Shown here one piece after another: positions 17,623-29,497 of a stretch of 64,000 bases of DNA (position 1 is the stretch's first letter; each line of letters opens with the position of its first letter). The stretch is from contig NZ_FQVN01000001.1 of NCBI RefSeq assembly GCF_900129375.1, positions 806,001 to 870,000 on the forward strand. Reading direction: 5' to 3'. The notes beneath the pieces are model-generated. The model saw only the letters and a program-made list of their open reading frames with translations, made no database searches and was not told the origin of the DNA. This DNA is from Streptoalloteichus hindustanus (GTDB lineage Bacteria; Actinomycetota; Actinomycetes; Mycobacteriales; Pseudonocardiaceae). The position numbers and the translations under genes are program-made.

Positions 17623-17626
<4 letters not shown>
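16316..17626 (+). CDS. Polyprenyl-phosphate glycosyltransferase (GtrB/CsbB/DPM1-like GT2)
   Basis: A 436-residue membrane-bound GT2. VVIPCFNEE opens the domain, VDDGSQDGT (39-47) and DADLQHPP (92-99) are the donor/metal motifs of polyprenyl-phosphate sugar synthases. Two transmembrane helices follow at about 228-250 and 265-287. It should make polyprenyl-P-sugar at the inner face of the membrane. Beyond residue 300 is an unusual 130-residue charged, Pro/Gly-rich tail, part of which is coded by four 15-nt tandem repeats. The stop overlaps the GtrA start (GTGA), fitting the classic GtrB-GtrA pairing. The sugar is unknown, although UDP-Galp mutase in the same operon points to galactofuranose. 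Confidence 0.88.
17546..17605 (+). repeat. Four tandem 15-nt repeats inside the GtrB-like tail
   Basis: Units begin at 17546, 17561, 17576 and 17591, with consensus GGAAGGGACnCnGnn. They encode the DPAGRDTVGR-type pattern at the C-terminus. Alternate units are more alike, so the true period may be 30 nt. Copy number can change without frameshift. Each unit also resembles a purine-rich ribosome-binding site, just before the GtrA start. Confidence 0.75.
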
Positions 17627-21685
<4,059 letters not shown>

Positions 21686-21760
21686 CCGAGGATCGCCCGA
21701 CGCCGACGCCGACGCCGTCGCCGTCCCGGGGTACCGGGCGCCGGTGACGACGAGCACCAC

Positions 21761-21808
21761 CGGTTCGCCGGCACGACCTCCGGGTGGGAGGGTCGTGCCG
21801 GCGAACCG
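21761..21808 (+). terminator. Perfect 18-bp hairpin after glf
   Basis: CGGTTCGCCGGCACGACC at 21761-21778 pairs exactly with 21791-21808 around a 12-nt loop. It lies 75 nt after the glf stop and before the second YfhO gene, so transcription of the latter may be partly separate. Confidence 0.8.
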
Positions 21809-21847
21809 TCGGCGGCCCCCCACCGTGAGCGAGTCAGGGGAACCCAG

Positions 21848-21886
21848 ATGAGCCTGGCCAGAGCATCAGGAGCGGTCCGTGGGTGA
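21848..21886 (+). CDS. Possible 12-residue leader peptide overlapping the second YfhO start
   Basis: An ATG at 21848 is preceded by AGGGG with a 7-nt spacer. It encodes MSLARASGAVRG and stops at TGA 21884-21886, five bases past the first base of the GTG start at 21879. The reading frames differ, so a ribosome ending here could restart on the downstream gene. Composition alone does not suggest sensing of a specific amino acid. Its translation is a prediction from spacing only. Confidence 0.4.
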   Translation: MSLARASGAVRG

Positions 21887-24155
21887 CAACGTCCTTCTTC
21901 CCCCCGCTGACCGCGACCGGGTGCGGGCGGAACGCGAGACCGAGCCCGCCGCGGAGGCGGCCGAGCCCGAACCCGGGACCGCGGTGAGCCGGACGCGCGT
22001 CGCCGGCCGGCTGTTCGCCCCGCTGGCCATGCTGGTCCTGGTGGCGGTCGGCGCGGCGTTCCCGCTGATCCGCTACCGCATCTTCTACGCGATCGACGAC
22101 ACCGCGGCCGTCGGCATCCCGGTCTGGCGGCGGATGGGGCAGGCCCTGACCGAGGGGCGCGTGCCGTTCCTCGAACTCGACATGTGGCGGGGTGGGAACC
22201 TCGCCGCCGAGGCCGCGACCGGCCTCTGGAACCCGCTGGCCGACGTGCTCGCGGTGACCACCTACCAGATCGACAACATGGCGCTGGCCATGACCGTCGT
22301 GAAGGTCACCTTCTTCCTGGTCCTGGCCGGGGGCGTCTACCTGCTCAGCCGCTCCTACGGGGCCAACCCCTGGCTGGCCGCCGCCGTCGGCGCCGCCATG
22401 CCGTTCAGCGGCTACAACCTCTTCATGGACGCCGAGGCGTGGGTCAACGCCGTCATGGTCACGGCGTTCCTGCCCTGGGTCCTCTGGTCGGCGCGGCGCG
22501 CCCTCGCCGGCGGCGGGTCGCTGCTGCCGGTGGTCGTCTGCGGGTTCCTCTGCGCGGGCACCGGCAACCCCTACGGCCTGCTCGGCACCGCCGTGGCGAT
22601 CTTCGCCGCGCTGGTCGAGGCGTGGGTGAGCCACCGGCGGAACCGGATCGGCGGCGTCGTGGTCGCCGGCGGCACGATCGTGCTGCTCAGCTTCGTGGTG
22701 TACCTGCCGTTCCTGCTCACCTCCAAGGTCGGCTTCCGGGCCGAGCACGGCACCCACAACAACGAGTTCCTCTCGCCCACGCTCAGCGACCTCCTGGGCA
22801 TCAGCACCCCGAGCTTCGAGCCCTACGTCAACATCTGGGGCACCGGGTACATGACCTTCCCCGGCGTCTACCTGGCCTGGTTCGTGCTGCCGCTCGTGCC
22901 GTGGCTGCGGTGGCGGACGCTGCTGGAGCGCTGGCGCGACCTCGGCGGGCTGCTGACCTTCGGCGCGGTGTTCCTGCTGATGGTGCTCGGCCCCGAGCAG
23001 CTGTGGATGTTCCGCTGGCCGGCCCGGCTGCTGCCGTACCTGCTGATCGCCGTGGCCGCGTTGTTCGCCGTGCTGGCGAGCCGGGGACTGGAGCGCACAC
23101 ACGTCGCGCGCCGCACGGGCGCGTCGGTGGCGATCATCCTGCTCGGCGCCTACCTGGCCTGGTCGGACACGCCCCAGTTCTGGGGCCGGCACGCGGTGTC
23201 GGCCGTCGTGGTCGTCGCGCTGGTCCTGCTGCTGGTCCGCCTGGCCGACAACCACCGCGCCGGGTTCGCGGTGATGATGGTGGGCACCCTGGCGGTGCTC
23301 AACCTCCAGCTGTTCTGGACGCCGACCAACCGGAACGTCGACGCCTACCAGTTCCCGACCAGCCAGCAGCTCGTCCGGGACCGGTTCGACCAGCGCTACC
23401 CGGGCGTGACGGTGCAGATCGCGGACTTCGGGCACGTCCCGCTGGAGGACCGGCACCCCGGCGGCGCCTACCGCGACATGCTGTTCGGCTCGAACTACAG
23501 CGCGGCCAGCGTGGAGGCCCTCAACGCCTACAGCGGCGTCGGCTTCAACGCCATGGACAACACGCTGTGCATGATCTTCCAGGGCTCGACCTGCCCCGAG
23601 GCGTGGGACGCGCTGTGGAAGAAGCCGGAGGGCGCGGACCGGCCGCTGGCCGACCTGCTGCGCGCGCAGACCGTCGTGGTGCAGAACCTCCTCAACGACA
23701 CCAGGAACGCGCCGGCCCCGCAGGGCTGGCGCCGGGCCGAGGTCACCGACCGGGTGACGGTGTGGCGCCGGGTCGCGCCGCTGCCCTGGCCCGACGCCCG
23801 GCTGTCGGCCGCGACCGGCGTCGAGGTCACCGCGGACCGGATGACCGACCACGTCGGGGAGAAGGTCAGCTTCCGGCGCGCGGGCCAGGGCAGGGCGTCG
23901 CTGACGTTCGCCCGGCTCGCCTGGCCCGGGTACGAGGTGAAGGTGAACGGCACGCCCGTCGAGTGGCGCACCGGCCCCGCCGGTCTGCTCACGGTGGACC
24001 TGCCGGACAACGCGAAGCAGGGCGACGTCGAGATCAGCTGGTCGCCGCCGGGCTTCGCCGCCGGCCTCGGGGTGTTCGGCGTGGGCGTGCTGAGCGCCCT
24101 GCTGCTGCACTTCGTGCCGGTGCTTCGCCGCCGACGGGCCGCCGCCCGCTCCTGA
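21879..24155 (+). CDS. YfhO-like GT-C membrane glycosyltransferase (second paralogue)
   Basis: A 758-residue polytopic protein parallel to the gene at 18201. FYAIDDTAAVGIPVW places the loop-1 acids; [25 protein letters not shown] and QLWMFRWPARLLPY align with the first copy, and the C-terminal [15 protein letters not shown] matches [15 protein letters not shown]. The two are diverged enough to suggest different acceptors or linkages using the same lipid-linked sugar. GTG 21879 has CAGGAGCGG upstream. A hairpin separates it from glf, and a small upstream ORF overlaps its start. It ends before a strong bidirectional terminator. Confidence 0.82.
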   Translation: MGDNVLLPPADRDRVRAERETEPAAEAAEPEPGTAVSRTRVAGRLFAPLAMLVLVAVGAAFPLIRYRIFYAIDDTAAVGIPVWRRMGQALTEGRVPFLELDMWRGGNLAAEAATGLWNPLADVLAVTTYQIDNMALAMTVVKVTFFLVLAGGVYLLSRSYGANPWLAAAVGAAMPFSGYNLFMDAEAWVNAVMVTAFLPWVLWSARRALAGGGSLLPVVVCGFLCAGTGNPYGLLGTAVAIFAALVEAWVSHRRNRIGGVVVAGGTIVLLSFVVYLPFLLTSKVGFRAEHGTHNNEFLSPTLSDLLGISTPSFEPYVNIWGTGYMTFPGVYLAWFVLPLVPWLRWRTLLERWRDLGGLLTFGAVFLLMVLGPEQLWMFRWPARLLPYLLIAVAALFAVLASRGLERTHVARRTGASVAIILLGAYLAWSDTPQFWGRHAVSAVVVVALVLLLVRLADNHRAGFAVMMVGTLAVLNLQLFWTPTNRNVDAYQFPTSQQLVRDRFDQRYPGVTVQIADFGHVPLEDRHPGGAYRDMLFGSNYSAASVEALNAYSGVGFNAMDNTLCMIFQGSTCPEAWDALWKKPEGADRPLADLLRAQTVVVQNLLNDTRNAPAPQGWRRAEVTDRVTVWRRVAPLPWPDARLSAATGVEVTADRMTDHVGEKVSFRRAGQGRASLTFARLAWPGYEVKVNGTPVEWRTGPAGLLTVDLPDNAKQGDVEISWSPPGFAAGLGVFGVGVLSALLLHFVPVLRRRRAAARS

Positions 24156-24197
24156 GCCCCGAGCCGCCGCCCGCTCCGGAAGTCGGCGCGAGAACGA

Positions 24198-24245
24198 GAG
24201 ACGGCCTGTCCCACCAGCCCCCGGGGTCGTGGGACAGGCCGTCTC
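24198..24245. terminator. Perfect 17-bp bidirectional terminator
   Basis: GAGACGGCCTGTCCCAC at 24198-24214 pairs exactly with 24229-24245 around a 14-nt loop and is followed by CTTCT. It lies between the convergent YfhO-like gene and the small minus-strand gene. Confidence 0.85.
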
Positions 24246-24265
24246 CTTCTCCGGGACGGAAACGT

Positions 24266-24511
24266 CTACTTCACGTACCCGTACATCCGGGAGTCGCCGT
24301 TCAGCGGGGCGACGTGCGCCGTCGCGACGTGCGCGAAGTTGACGACCAGCGTCGTGCCGTCCGCGGCGGGGATGTTCCAGGTCTGGCCGGTCTTCACCAG
24401 CTGGTGCAGTCGCTGGCCGAGGTCGGCGGCCGTGTCCTCGTCGAGGGCGACCCACACCGGCTCCCCACCGCCGACCAGGTGGAGGACGAGGGCTCGCTTG
24501 GCTGCGCTCAT
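24266..24511 (-). CDS. Small protein of unknown function (81 aa)
   Basis: I do not recognise this family. It reads as a compact alpha/beta domain without signal peptide or membrane segment: LVLHLVGGGEPVWVALDEDT, a helix with LGQRLHQLVKTGQ, then TTLVVNFAHVATAHVAPL. That pattern could be a small antitoxin-like or ligand-binding domain, but nothing proves it. ATG 24511 is chosen; a longer in-frame ATG at 24529 is possible. It lies alone between a strong terminator and the galactan exporter operon, with codon use like its neighbours, which favours a real gene. Confidence 0.6.
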   Translation of the reverse strand: MSAAKRALVLHLVGGGEPVWVALDEDTAADLGQRLHQLVKTGQTWNIPAADGTTLVVNFAHVATAHVAPLNGDSRMYGYVK

Positions 24512-24725
24512 GACCCCACGGCACCACATCGGCCCGCCCCGGGGAACCCGGGTTCACTCCGGGCAGACACCTTCCCCTGCCGGCGAACGGCGCCAGGGTA
24601 CCAACGGGCGCCGAGGAGCCAACCGGCGCCGGAGAGCCGATCCGCGCCCGGAACGCCGACCGCCGCCGGCCTGGCCCTCGCTGGGGCCGTGGACCGGCGG
24701 CGGTCGCCGAAGTCGCACGCGGCGC

Positions 24726-25655
24726 TCACTTGCGGAAGAAGCGCTCCTTCTGGCCGAGGCGCACGAGCCGCAACCACTCCAGGAACGCCTTCGGGTCGCG
24801 TCGGACGCCGAGGAAGTACAGGCCGAACCGGGCGACCTCCAGCATCCCCAGCTTGCGCATGCCCGGCTGGGAGAGCAGGTACCCGCGGTTGCGGTAGGTG
24901 TAGTAGCGCTTGACCTCGTTCTCCGGGTCCTGCGCGTGGAACCGGCCGCCGAGCATCGGCTTGAACTCGGCCGACCCGTTGGGGTGGGCGAACACCGCGC
25001 GCAGCGTGGTGCCGAACGGCAGCCCGCTGCGCAGCAGCCGCCGGTGGATCTCCACCTCGTCGCCGCGGAAGAACAGGCGGTAGTCCGGCACGCCCACCAC
25101 GTCGAGCGTGGCCGCGCGGAACAGGGCGCCGTTGAACAGCGAGGCGATCCCGGGCAGGAAGTCCCCGTCCACGCCCTCCAGCTCGCGCGTCCCGCGCTTC
25201 CAGGTCAGACCCCGCCGCATGGGGAAGGCCAGCCGCTCCGGCCGCTCGATGTCGACCACGACCGGGGAGACTGCGGCCAGCTTCCGCCGCCGCGCCTCCT
25301 CCAGCAGGGTCGCCAGGACCCGCTCGTCCGCGGGGCGCCCGTCGTCGTCGCCGAGCCAGATCCACTCCGCGCCCATCGCGAGCGCGTGCAGCATCCCGAG
25401 CGCGAACCCGCCGGCCCCGCCCAGGTTGCGGTGCGAGGCCAGGTAGGTGCTGGGGACGGGGCAGTCCGCCACCACGTCGGCCGCCGACTGGTCGGGACCG
25501 TTGTCGACCACGACGAGGTGGTCGGGCTGCCGGGTCTGCGCGCCGACCACCTTCAGCGACTCGGCGAGCAGCTCCCTGCGGTGCCGGGTGACGATGACGG
25601 CGACCACCGCGCCCGGGGGCAGGGGCGACCGCGCGGGGGACGCCGACCCGCTCAT
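24726..25655 (-). CDS. glfT1: Galactofuranosyltransferase GlfT1
   Basis: A 309-residue GT2 enzyme close in length and pattern to mycobacterial Rv3782 (304 aa), which adds the first galactofuranose residues to the rhamnosyl-GlcNAc-P-P-decaprenyl linker. Visible landmarks: VIVTRHRRELL, NLGGAGGFALGMLHAL (77-92), the DDD metal motif at 103-105, LPGIASLFNGALFRA and RGDEVEIHRRL, and the C-terminal RRDPKAFLEWLRL. ATG 25655 overlaps the Wzt stop (ATGA). It is the last gene of the operon methyltransferase/wzm/wzt/glfT1. The order differs from M. tuberculosis, where glfT1 lies between the two transporter genes. Confidence 0.92.
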   Translation of the reverse strand: MSGSASPARSPLPPGAVVAVIVTRHRRELLAESLKVVGAQTRQPDHLVVVDNGPDQSAADVVADCPVPSTYLASHRNLGGAGGFALGMLHALAMGAEWIWLGDDDGRPADERVLATLLEEARRRKLAAVSPVVVDIERPERLAFPMRRGLTWKRGTRELEGVDGDFLPGIASLFNGALFRAATLDVVGVPDYRLFFRGDEVEIHRRLLRSGLPFGTTLRAVFAHPNGSAEFKPMLGGRFHAQDPENEVKRYYTYRNRGYLLSQPGMRKLGMLEVARFGLYFLGVRRDPKAFLEWLRLVRLGQKERFFRK

Positions 25656-26452
25656 GCGGAACCGCCGACCGCCGCGAGCCGGTCCAGCACGTGCTGCGGG
25701 ACGTTCTGGAACGGGTCGTGGCCCTTGTAGGCGGTGAGCACCTCGCGCAGCCCGCCCTGCATCTTCATCCGGCCCTGGTCCATCCAGATCGCCGAGTTGC
25801 ACAGCTCCATGAGGAACTCGTCCGAGTGCGAGGCGAAGACCAGCAGGCCGGAGCGGCGGACCAGGTCGTTGAGCCGGTCCCGCGCCCGTTCCAGGAACGC
25901 CGCGTCGACCGCGCCGATGCCCTCGTCGAGCAGCAGGATCTCCGGGTCGATCGAGGTCACCACGCCCAGCGCCAGCCGCACCCGCATACCCGTCGAGTAC
26001 GTGCGCAGCGGCATGTTGAGGTAGTTGCCGAGCTCGGTGAAGTCGGCGATGTCGTCGACCCGCTTCTCCATCTGGGCGCGGGTCATGCCGAGGAACAGGC
26101 CCCGGATGATGATGTTCTCGTGGCCGGAGATCTCCGGGTCCATGCCGACCCCGAGGTCGAACACCGGGGCGACCTTGCCGACCACCCGGGAGTTGCCCCT
26201 GGTCGGCTCGTAGATCCCGGAGAGCAGCCGCAGCAGGGTGGACTTGCCGGCGCCGTTGTGGCCGACCAGGCCCACGCGGTCACCGTGGCGCAGCGAGATG
26301 TTGATGTCCTGCAGCGCCTCGATGACCGGCACCTTGGCGTCGCTGCTGATCTTGCCGCCGGCCTTGCCGAGCACGGCCTTCTTCAACGACCGCGTCTTGG
26401 CGTCGAAGATGGGGAACTCGACGGACGCGTTCCAGACGTCGATGCTGACCAC
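25652..26452 (-). CDS. wzt: ABC exporter ATP-binding subunit Wzt (galactan/O-antigen type)
   Basis: A 266-residue ATPase with Walker A GHNGAGKST (64-72), signature YSTGMRVRLA near 150 and Walker B EILLLDEG near 170. The 60 residues before Walker A and KVAPVFDLGVGM are typical of teichoic-acid and O-antigen exporters. It lacks the C-terminal carbohydrate-binding domain of E. coli O8/O9a Wzt, matching the short mycobacterial Rv3781 form, so export probably does not depend on chain-end recognition by Wzt itself. With Wzm it should flip lipid-linked galactan. The start is GTG 26452, with GAGG about 10 nt upstream. Confidence 0.92.
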   Translation of the reverse strand: MVSIDVWNASVEFPIFDAKTRSLKKAVLGKAGGKISSDAKVPVIEALQDINISLRHGDRVGLVGHNGAGKSTLLRLLSGIYEPTRGNSRVVGKVAPVFDLGVGMDPEISGHENIIIRGLFLGMTRAQMEKRVDDIADFTELGNYLNMPLRTYSTGMRVRLALGVVTSIDPEILLLDEGIGAVDAAFLERARDRLNDLVRRSGLLVFASHSDEFLMELCNSAIWMDQGRMKMQGGLREVLTAYKGHDPFQNVPQHVLDRLAAVGGSA

Positions 26453-26468
26453 TGTTGTTCGGCCTCAC

Positions 26469-27383
26469 TCACACCCAGTAGGAGACGCGGGCACGGTAGT
26501 TCCGGAGGAAGATCGCCGCCAGCCCGGTCAGCACGACCGTGGCCACCAGCACGACGTACCAGTGCCGCCACACGATCGGCTGGCCCAGCATCGGCTGCCG
26601 GATCATCTCCACGTAGTGCAGGAACGGGTTCAGCTCCGCGTACTTCACCCGGGGGCTGTTGTGGAGCAGCTGGGAGTCGTAGATCCAGGCCACCGGCGTC
26701 ATGAAGAAGAGCATCTGCACGACGCTGCCGGTGATCGGCGGGATGTCCCGGAACCGGGTGCTGACGATGCCGACGAACGTCGACACCGCCAGGCCGTTGA
26801 CCATCAGCAGCAGGAGCGCCGGGACGGCGAGCAGCATGCTGAAGCTGATGTGACCGCCGTAGTTCCACGGCGGGAAGATCAGCAGCACGGCCACGTAGAC
26901 GACCAGGTTGTGCAGGAACAACAGCGTCTGCCGCCACACCAGCCGGTACACGTGCACGCTGATCGGCGCGGGCAGGTGCTTGATCAGGCCCTCGTTGGCG
27001 ATGAAGACGTTGGCGCCCTCGTTGACGCAGCCGCCGATGAAGTTCCAGACGATGAAGCCGACCGCCACGTAGGGGAGCTGGCGCTCCAGCGGCTGGCCCA
27101 TCAGGCCCGAGTACAGGATGCCCAGCGCCGTCGCCGTCACGGCCATGCTGATCGTGATCCACAGGGGACCGATGACCGAGCGGCGGTACTGCTGCTTGAT
27201 GTCCTGCCACCCGAGGTGGGCCCAGAGCTGGCGGTTCCGCCACCCCTGGGTCAGGTCCTGGCGAGCCCGAGCGAAACTGCGCGACGGGACGGGAGGTGCC
27301 TGGTCAGGCTGCTCGACGGTGCTGGGGGATTGCACAGTTAGTGAGGGTACCGGCGGGTTGGCGCTGGCCTGCCAGTGGTCCAT
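26469..27383 (-). CDS. wzm: ABC exporter permease Wzm (galactan/O-antigen type)
   Basis: A 304-residue ABC-2-type permease with six hydrophobic segments. WAHLGWQDIKQQYRRSVIGP is the amphipathic entry helix of this family; EGLIKHLPAPISVHVYRLVW and ELNPFLHYVEMIRQP are conserved loops. It matches mycobacterial Rv3783 in type and forms the pore with Wzt. The N-terminal 40 residues are Pro/Ser-rich and could be shorter if a later start is used. ATG 27383 shares its A with the last base of the upstream methyltransferase stop (TGATG), showing tight coupling. Confidence 0.9.
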   Translation of the reverse strand: MDHWQASANPPVPSLTVQSPSTVEQPDQAPPVPSRSFARARQDLTQGWRNRQLWAHLGWQDIKQQYRRSVIGPLWITISMAVTATALGILYSGLMGQPLERQLPYVAVGFIVWNFIGGCVNEGANVFIANEGLIKHLPAPISVHVYRLVWRQTLLFLHNLVVYVAVLLIFPPWNYGGHISFSMLLAVPALLLLMVNGLAVSTFVGIVSTRFRDIPPITGSVVQMLFFMTPVAWIYDSQLLHNSPRVKYAELNPFLHYVEMIRQPMLGQPIVWRHWYVVLVATVVLTGLAAIFLRNYRARVSYWV

Positions 27384-28243
27384 CACATGCCCGTGACACG
27401 AGCGATCACCTGCTCGTTGTCGACCGTGTACCCCTCGTAGCGGAACTCGATCCCGGTCTCGGCCACGTACTCCTGCCAGGCGCGGTACTCGTGCTCCTGC
27501 CAGCCGGGGTAGTTGAAGAACTCGTCGAACACCACGACGCTGCCCACCCGCAGGCGCGGGCCCACATGGCGCAGGACAGTACGCGTTGAGGAGTAGAGGT
27601 CCGCGTCCAGGTGGAGGAACGCCACCGGCCCCTCGTGCTCGGCCACGAACGTCGGCAGGGTGTCCTCGAACCAGCCGACCACCAGCTCGGCGCCCGGCAC
27701 GTCGGGCAGCTGCTCGGTGTCGAACGCGCCCGCGGGGAACCCGGTGCGCCAGTCCTCCGGCAACCCCTGGAAGGAGTCGAACCCGTAGACCGCCCTGCCC
27801 TCGCGCGCGGCCGCGATGACCTTCAGCGTCGAGCCGCTGAACACCCCGAACTCCAGCGCCATGCCCTCCACCTCGGCGGCGAGCGCCAGGCCGTGCTCCA
27901 GGGTGGCGACGGGGTCGGTGAAGGTGGGGACCGCGCCCATCACGGCCCTGGCGAACTCCGCGCTGGTCGCGGCGGCGGCGTACTCGTCGTGGTAGGCGAG
28001 GTCGCGGCGCGCCCGGTGCTCGAACCCCGCGATGGCCTGGACCAGCCGGTCGGCCTCGCCGCGCACCTCGGCCAGCTCCTGCCGGGTGGCGCGCAGCTCG
28101 TCGTGCAGCGCCGCGGTCTCCCTCCGCAGCTCGTCGACCTGCTCGACCTGGTGGCGGTGGTATCTGCCGACCACCTCGTCGACGGCGCGCATGGCCTTGG
28201 CGCGCAGGACGTGACGGAACTGGTCGAGCCTCCGGTAGCGCAC
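27383..28243 (-). CDS. TylF/MycF-type O-methyltransferase with N-terminal coiled coil
   Basis: A 286-residue SAM-dependent methyltransferase. Residues about 30-85 form a charged heptad-rich helix (coiled coil), followed by the TylF-type domain: EFGVFSGSTLKVIA (motif I), VYGFDSFQGLPEDWR, LHLDADLYSSTRTV and FDEFFNYPGWQEHEY with the metal-binding acids. TylF/MycF enzymes methylate sugar hydroxyls. It is the first gene of the wzm/wzt/glfT1 operon. GTG 28243 is preferred because GGGAGG lies 8 nt upstream; the longer GTG at 28282 has none. Methylation of the exported galactan is a reasonable inference but not shown. Confidence 0.82.
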   Translation of the reverse strand: MRYRRLDQFRHVLRAKAMRAVDEVVGRYHRHQVEQVDELRRETAALHDELRATRQELAEVRGEADRLVQAIAGFEHRARRDLAYHDEYAAAATSAEFARAVMGAVPTFTDPVATLEHGLALAAEVEGMALEFGVFSGSTLKVIAAAREGRAVYGFDSFQGLPEDWRTGFPAGAFDTEQLPDVPGAELVVGWFEDTLPTFVAEHEGPVAFLHLDADLYSSTRTVLRHVGPRLRVGSVVVFDEFFNYPGWQEHEYRAWQEYVAETGIEFRYEGYTVDNEQVIARVTGM

Positions 28244-28375
28244 GTCTGAGTCCTCCCGAACGTGGTGGGACGGTCGCGGCACGGCGCTCCGCGGGTAGTC
28301 GGCGCCCCGGTCCGCGTGCGCGGGTCCGCGGCAACGGCCGCGCCCGCGCTCACCCCTCTGAGTAGTCGGTCGTGC

Positions 28376-28381
28376 ATCGTA
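28376..28381 (-). promoter_or_regulatory. Candidate -10 (TACGAT) for the galactan exporter operon
   Basis: TACGAT on the minus strand lies about 130 nt upstream of the GTG at 28243. No convincing -35 accompanies it. The DnaA-box cluster at 28585-28664 lies a further 200 nt upstream. Confidence 0.3.
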
Positions 28382-28584
28382 AGTGACGGCCGCGTGAGCC
28401 CTGCCACAGGCCGGTCGCCGTGGCGGAAGCGCGGGTGACGCCCGTGGTCGCGGGCGGTCCCCGCCCCGCTCCGACGCCGTGGCTCGATCGCGGCACGTCC
28501 CTCCACCCTCCGACTACCCGTCGGAGGCGTCAACGTCGCGGCGGATCGTGTGGGACTTCTCCGAGATCAACGGCAGACCGGGTC

Positions 28585-28664
28585 TGTGGACAACCCCCCA
28601 CGGTTGTCCACACAGTTGTCCACAGCGCTGTGGACAACTTGGGGATAACTCGGAGTTGTCCACA
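28585..28664. promoter_or_regulatory. Cluster of five perfect DnaA boxes
   Basis: TTGTCCACA occurs at 28604-28612, 28616-28624 and 28656-28664 on the plus strand, and on the minus strand at 28585-28593 and 28629-28637. A one-mismatch site (TGGGGATAA) is at 28640-28648. The boxes at 28616 and 28629 form a perfect 24-bp palindrome (28615-28638). The cluster lies in the roughly 580-bp gap between the bpa terminator and the galactan exporter operon. No dnaA, dnaN or AT-rich unwinding element is nearby, so this looks like a DnaA-binding regulatory or titration site rather than the origin. Confidence 0.8.
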
Positions 28665-28725
28665 GGGAAGGAGTGTTTTCGCTGGTGGGGAGGGGCGTGG
28701 TTGGGGGTGTGGACGGCGCGGACAT

Positions 28726-28765
28726 GCGACGAGCCGCCTCTCCGACGATGAGGCGGCTCGGTCGC
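28726..28765 (-). terminator. Hairpin terminator after bpa
   Basis: GCGACGAGCCGCCTC at 28726-28740 pairs with 28750-28765, with one bulged G and a 9-nt loop. It begins about 58 nt past the bpa stop on the minus strand. Confidence 0.75.
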
Positions 28766-28822
28766 GTCAGCCCGTGCGGCCGACCACGCGTGGCCCGGAC
28801 CGGGCCGGCGGTCGGCATCCGG

Positions 28823-29380
28823 TCACAGGTACTGGCCCAAGCTGTGGCCGTGCCCGCCCTCCGGCTGGCCCTTGCCCGGGGGCAACGCGCCCCGGCGCAT
28901 CTGCTCCAGCTGCACCCGCGCCGCCATCTGCTGCGCGAACAACGCGGTCTGGATGCCGTGGAACAGCCCCTCCAACCACCCCACGAGCTGGGCCTGCGCC
29001 ACCCGCAGCTCCGACTCGGACGGCGTCGACTCCTCGTTGAACGGCAACGTCAGCCGTTCCAGCTCCTCCCGCAGCTCGGGCGCCAGGCCCTGCTCCAGCT
29101 CCCGGATGGACGAGCGGTGGATCTCCCGCAGCCGGTTGCGGCTGGCCTCGTCCAGGGGCGCGTGCCGCACCTCCTCCAGGAGCTGCTTGATCATCGTGCC
29201 GATGCGCATCACCTTCGCCGGCTGCTCGACCAGGTCGCTGACGTCCTGGCCGTCGCCCGACTCGGCGTTCGCGGCGGCCTGCGGCAGGCGGGCCGTGCCG
29301 ATCGGCGTGCCGTCCTGGCCGATCACCACGACGCGGTGCTCCTGCTCGGCGGCGCCGATGCTCTCGTTGGGCTGGTTCAT
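28823..29380 (-). CDS. bpa: Bacterial proteasome activator Bpa (PafE)
   Basis: A 185-residue protein nearly identical in pattern to mycobacterial Rv3780: VSDLVEQPAKVMRIGTMI, EASRNRLREIH, ELEQGLAPELREELERL, LVGWLEGLFHGIQTALFA and the C-terminal GQYL. The four-helix protein forms a dodecameric ring and docks by its GQYL tail into the 20S proteasome to degrade unfolded proteins without ATP. The N-terminal 50 residues are variable and disordered. ATG 29380 is chosen because AGGA is well placed; ATG 29389 is possible. As in M. tuberculosis it adjoins the galactan exporter genes, here with DnaA boxes between them. Confidence 0.96.
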   Translation of the reverse strand: MNQPNESIGAAEQEHRVVVIGQDGTPIGTARLPQAAANAESGDGQDVSDLVEQPAKVMRIGTMIKQLLEEVRHAPLDEASRNRLREIHRSSIRELEQGLAPELREELERLTLPFNEESTPSESELRVAQAQLVGWLEGLFHGIQTALFAQQMAARVQLEQMRRGALPPGKGQPEGGHGHSLGQYL

Positions 29381-29497
29381 GCCCCCCATCCTGGCTCGCG
29401 ACCGAGCGTGCCGGCGAGGGGGTCGGGGGGCGCCGACGGGGCGGGACTGCCAGCCCCGGGCGTCACGAGATTTGGCGTCCTCCGTACGGTGTCACGC

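Noticed and set aside
28585-28664. Chromosomal origin of replication
   Set aside because: Despite five DnaA boxes, there is no dnaA, dnaN or recF neighbourhood and no AT-rich unwinding region; a regulatory or titration site fits better.
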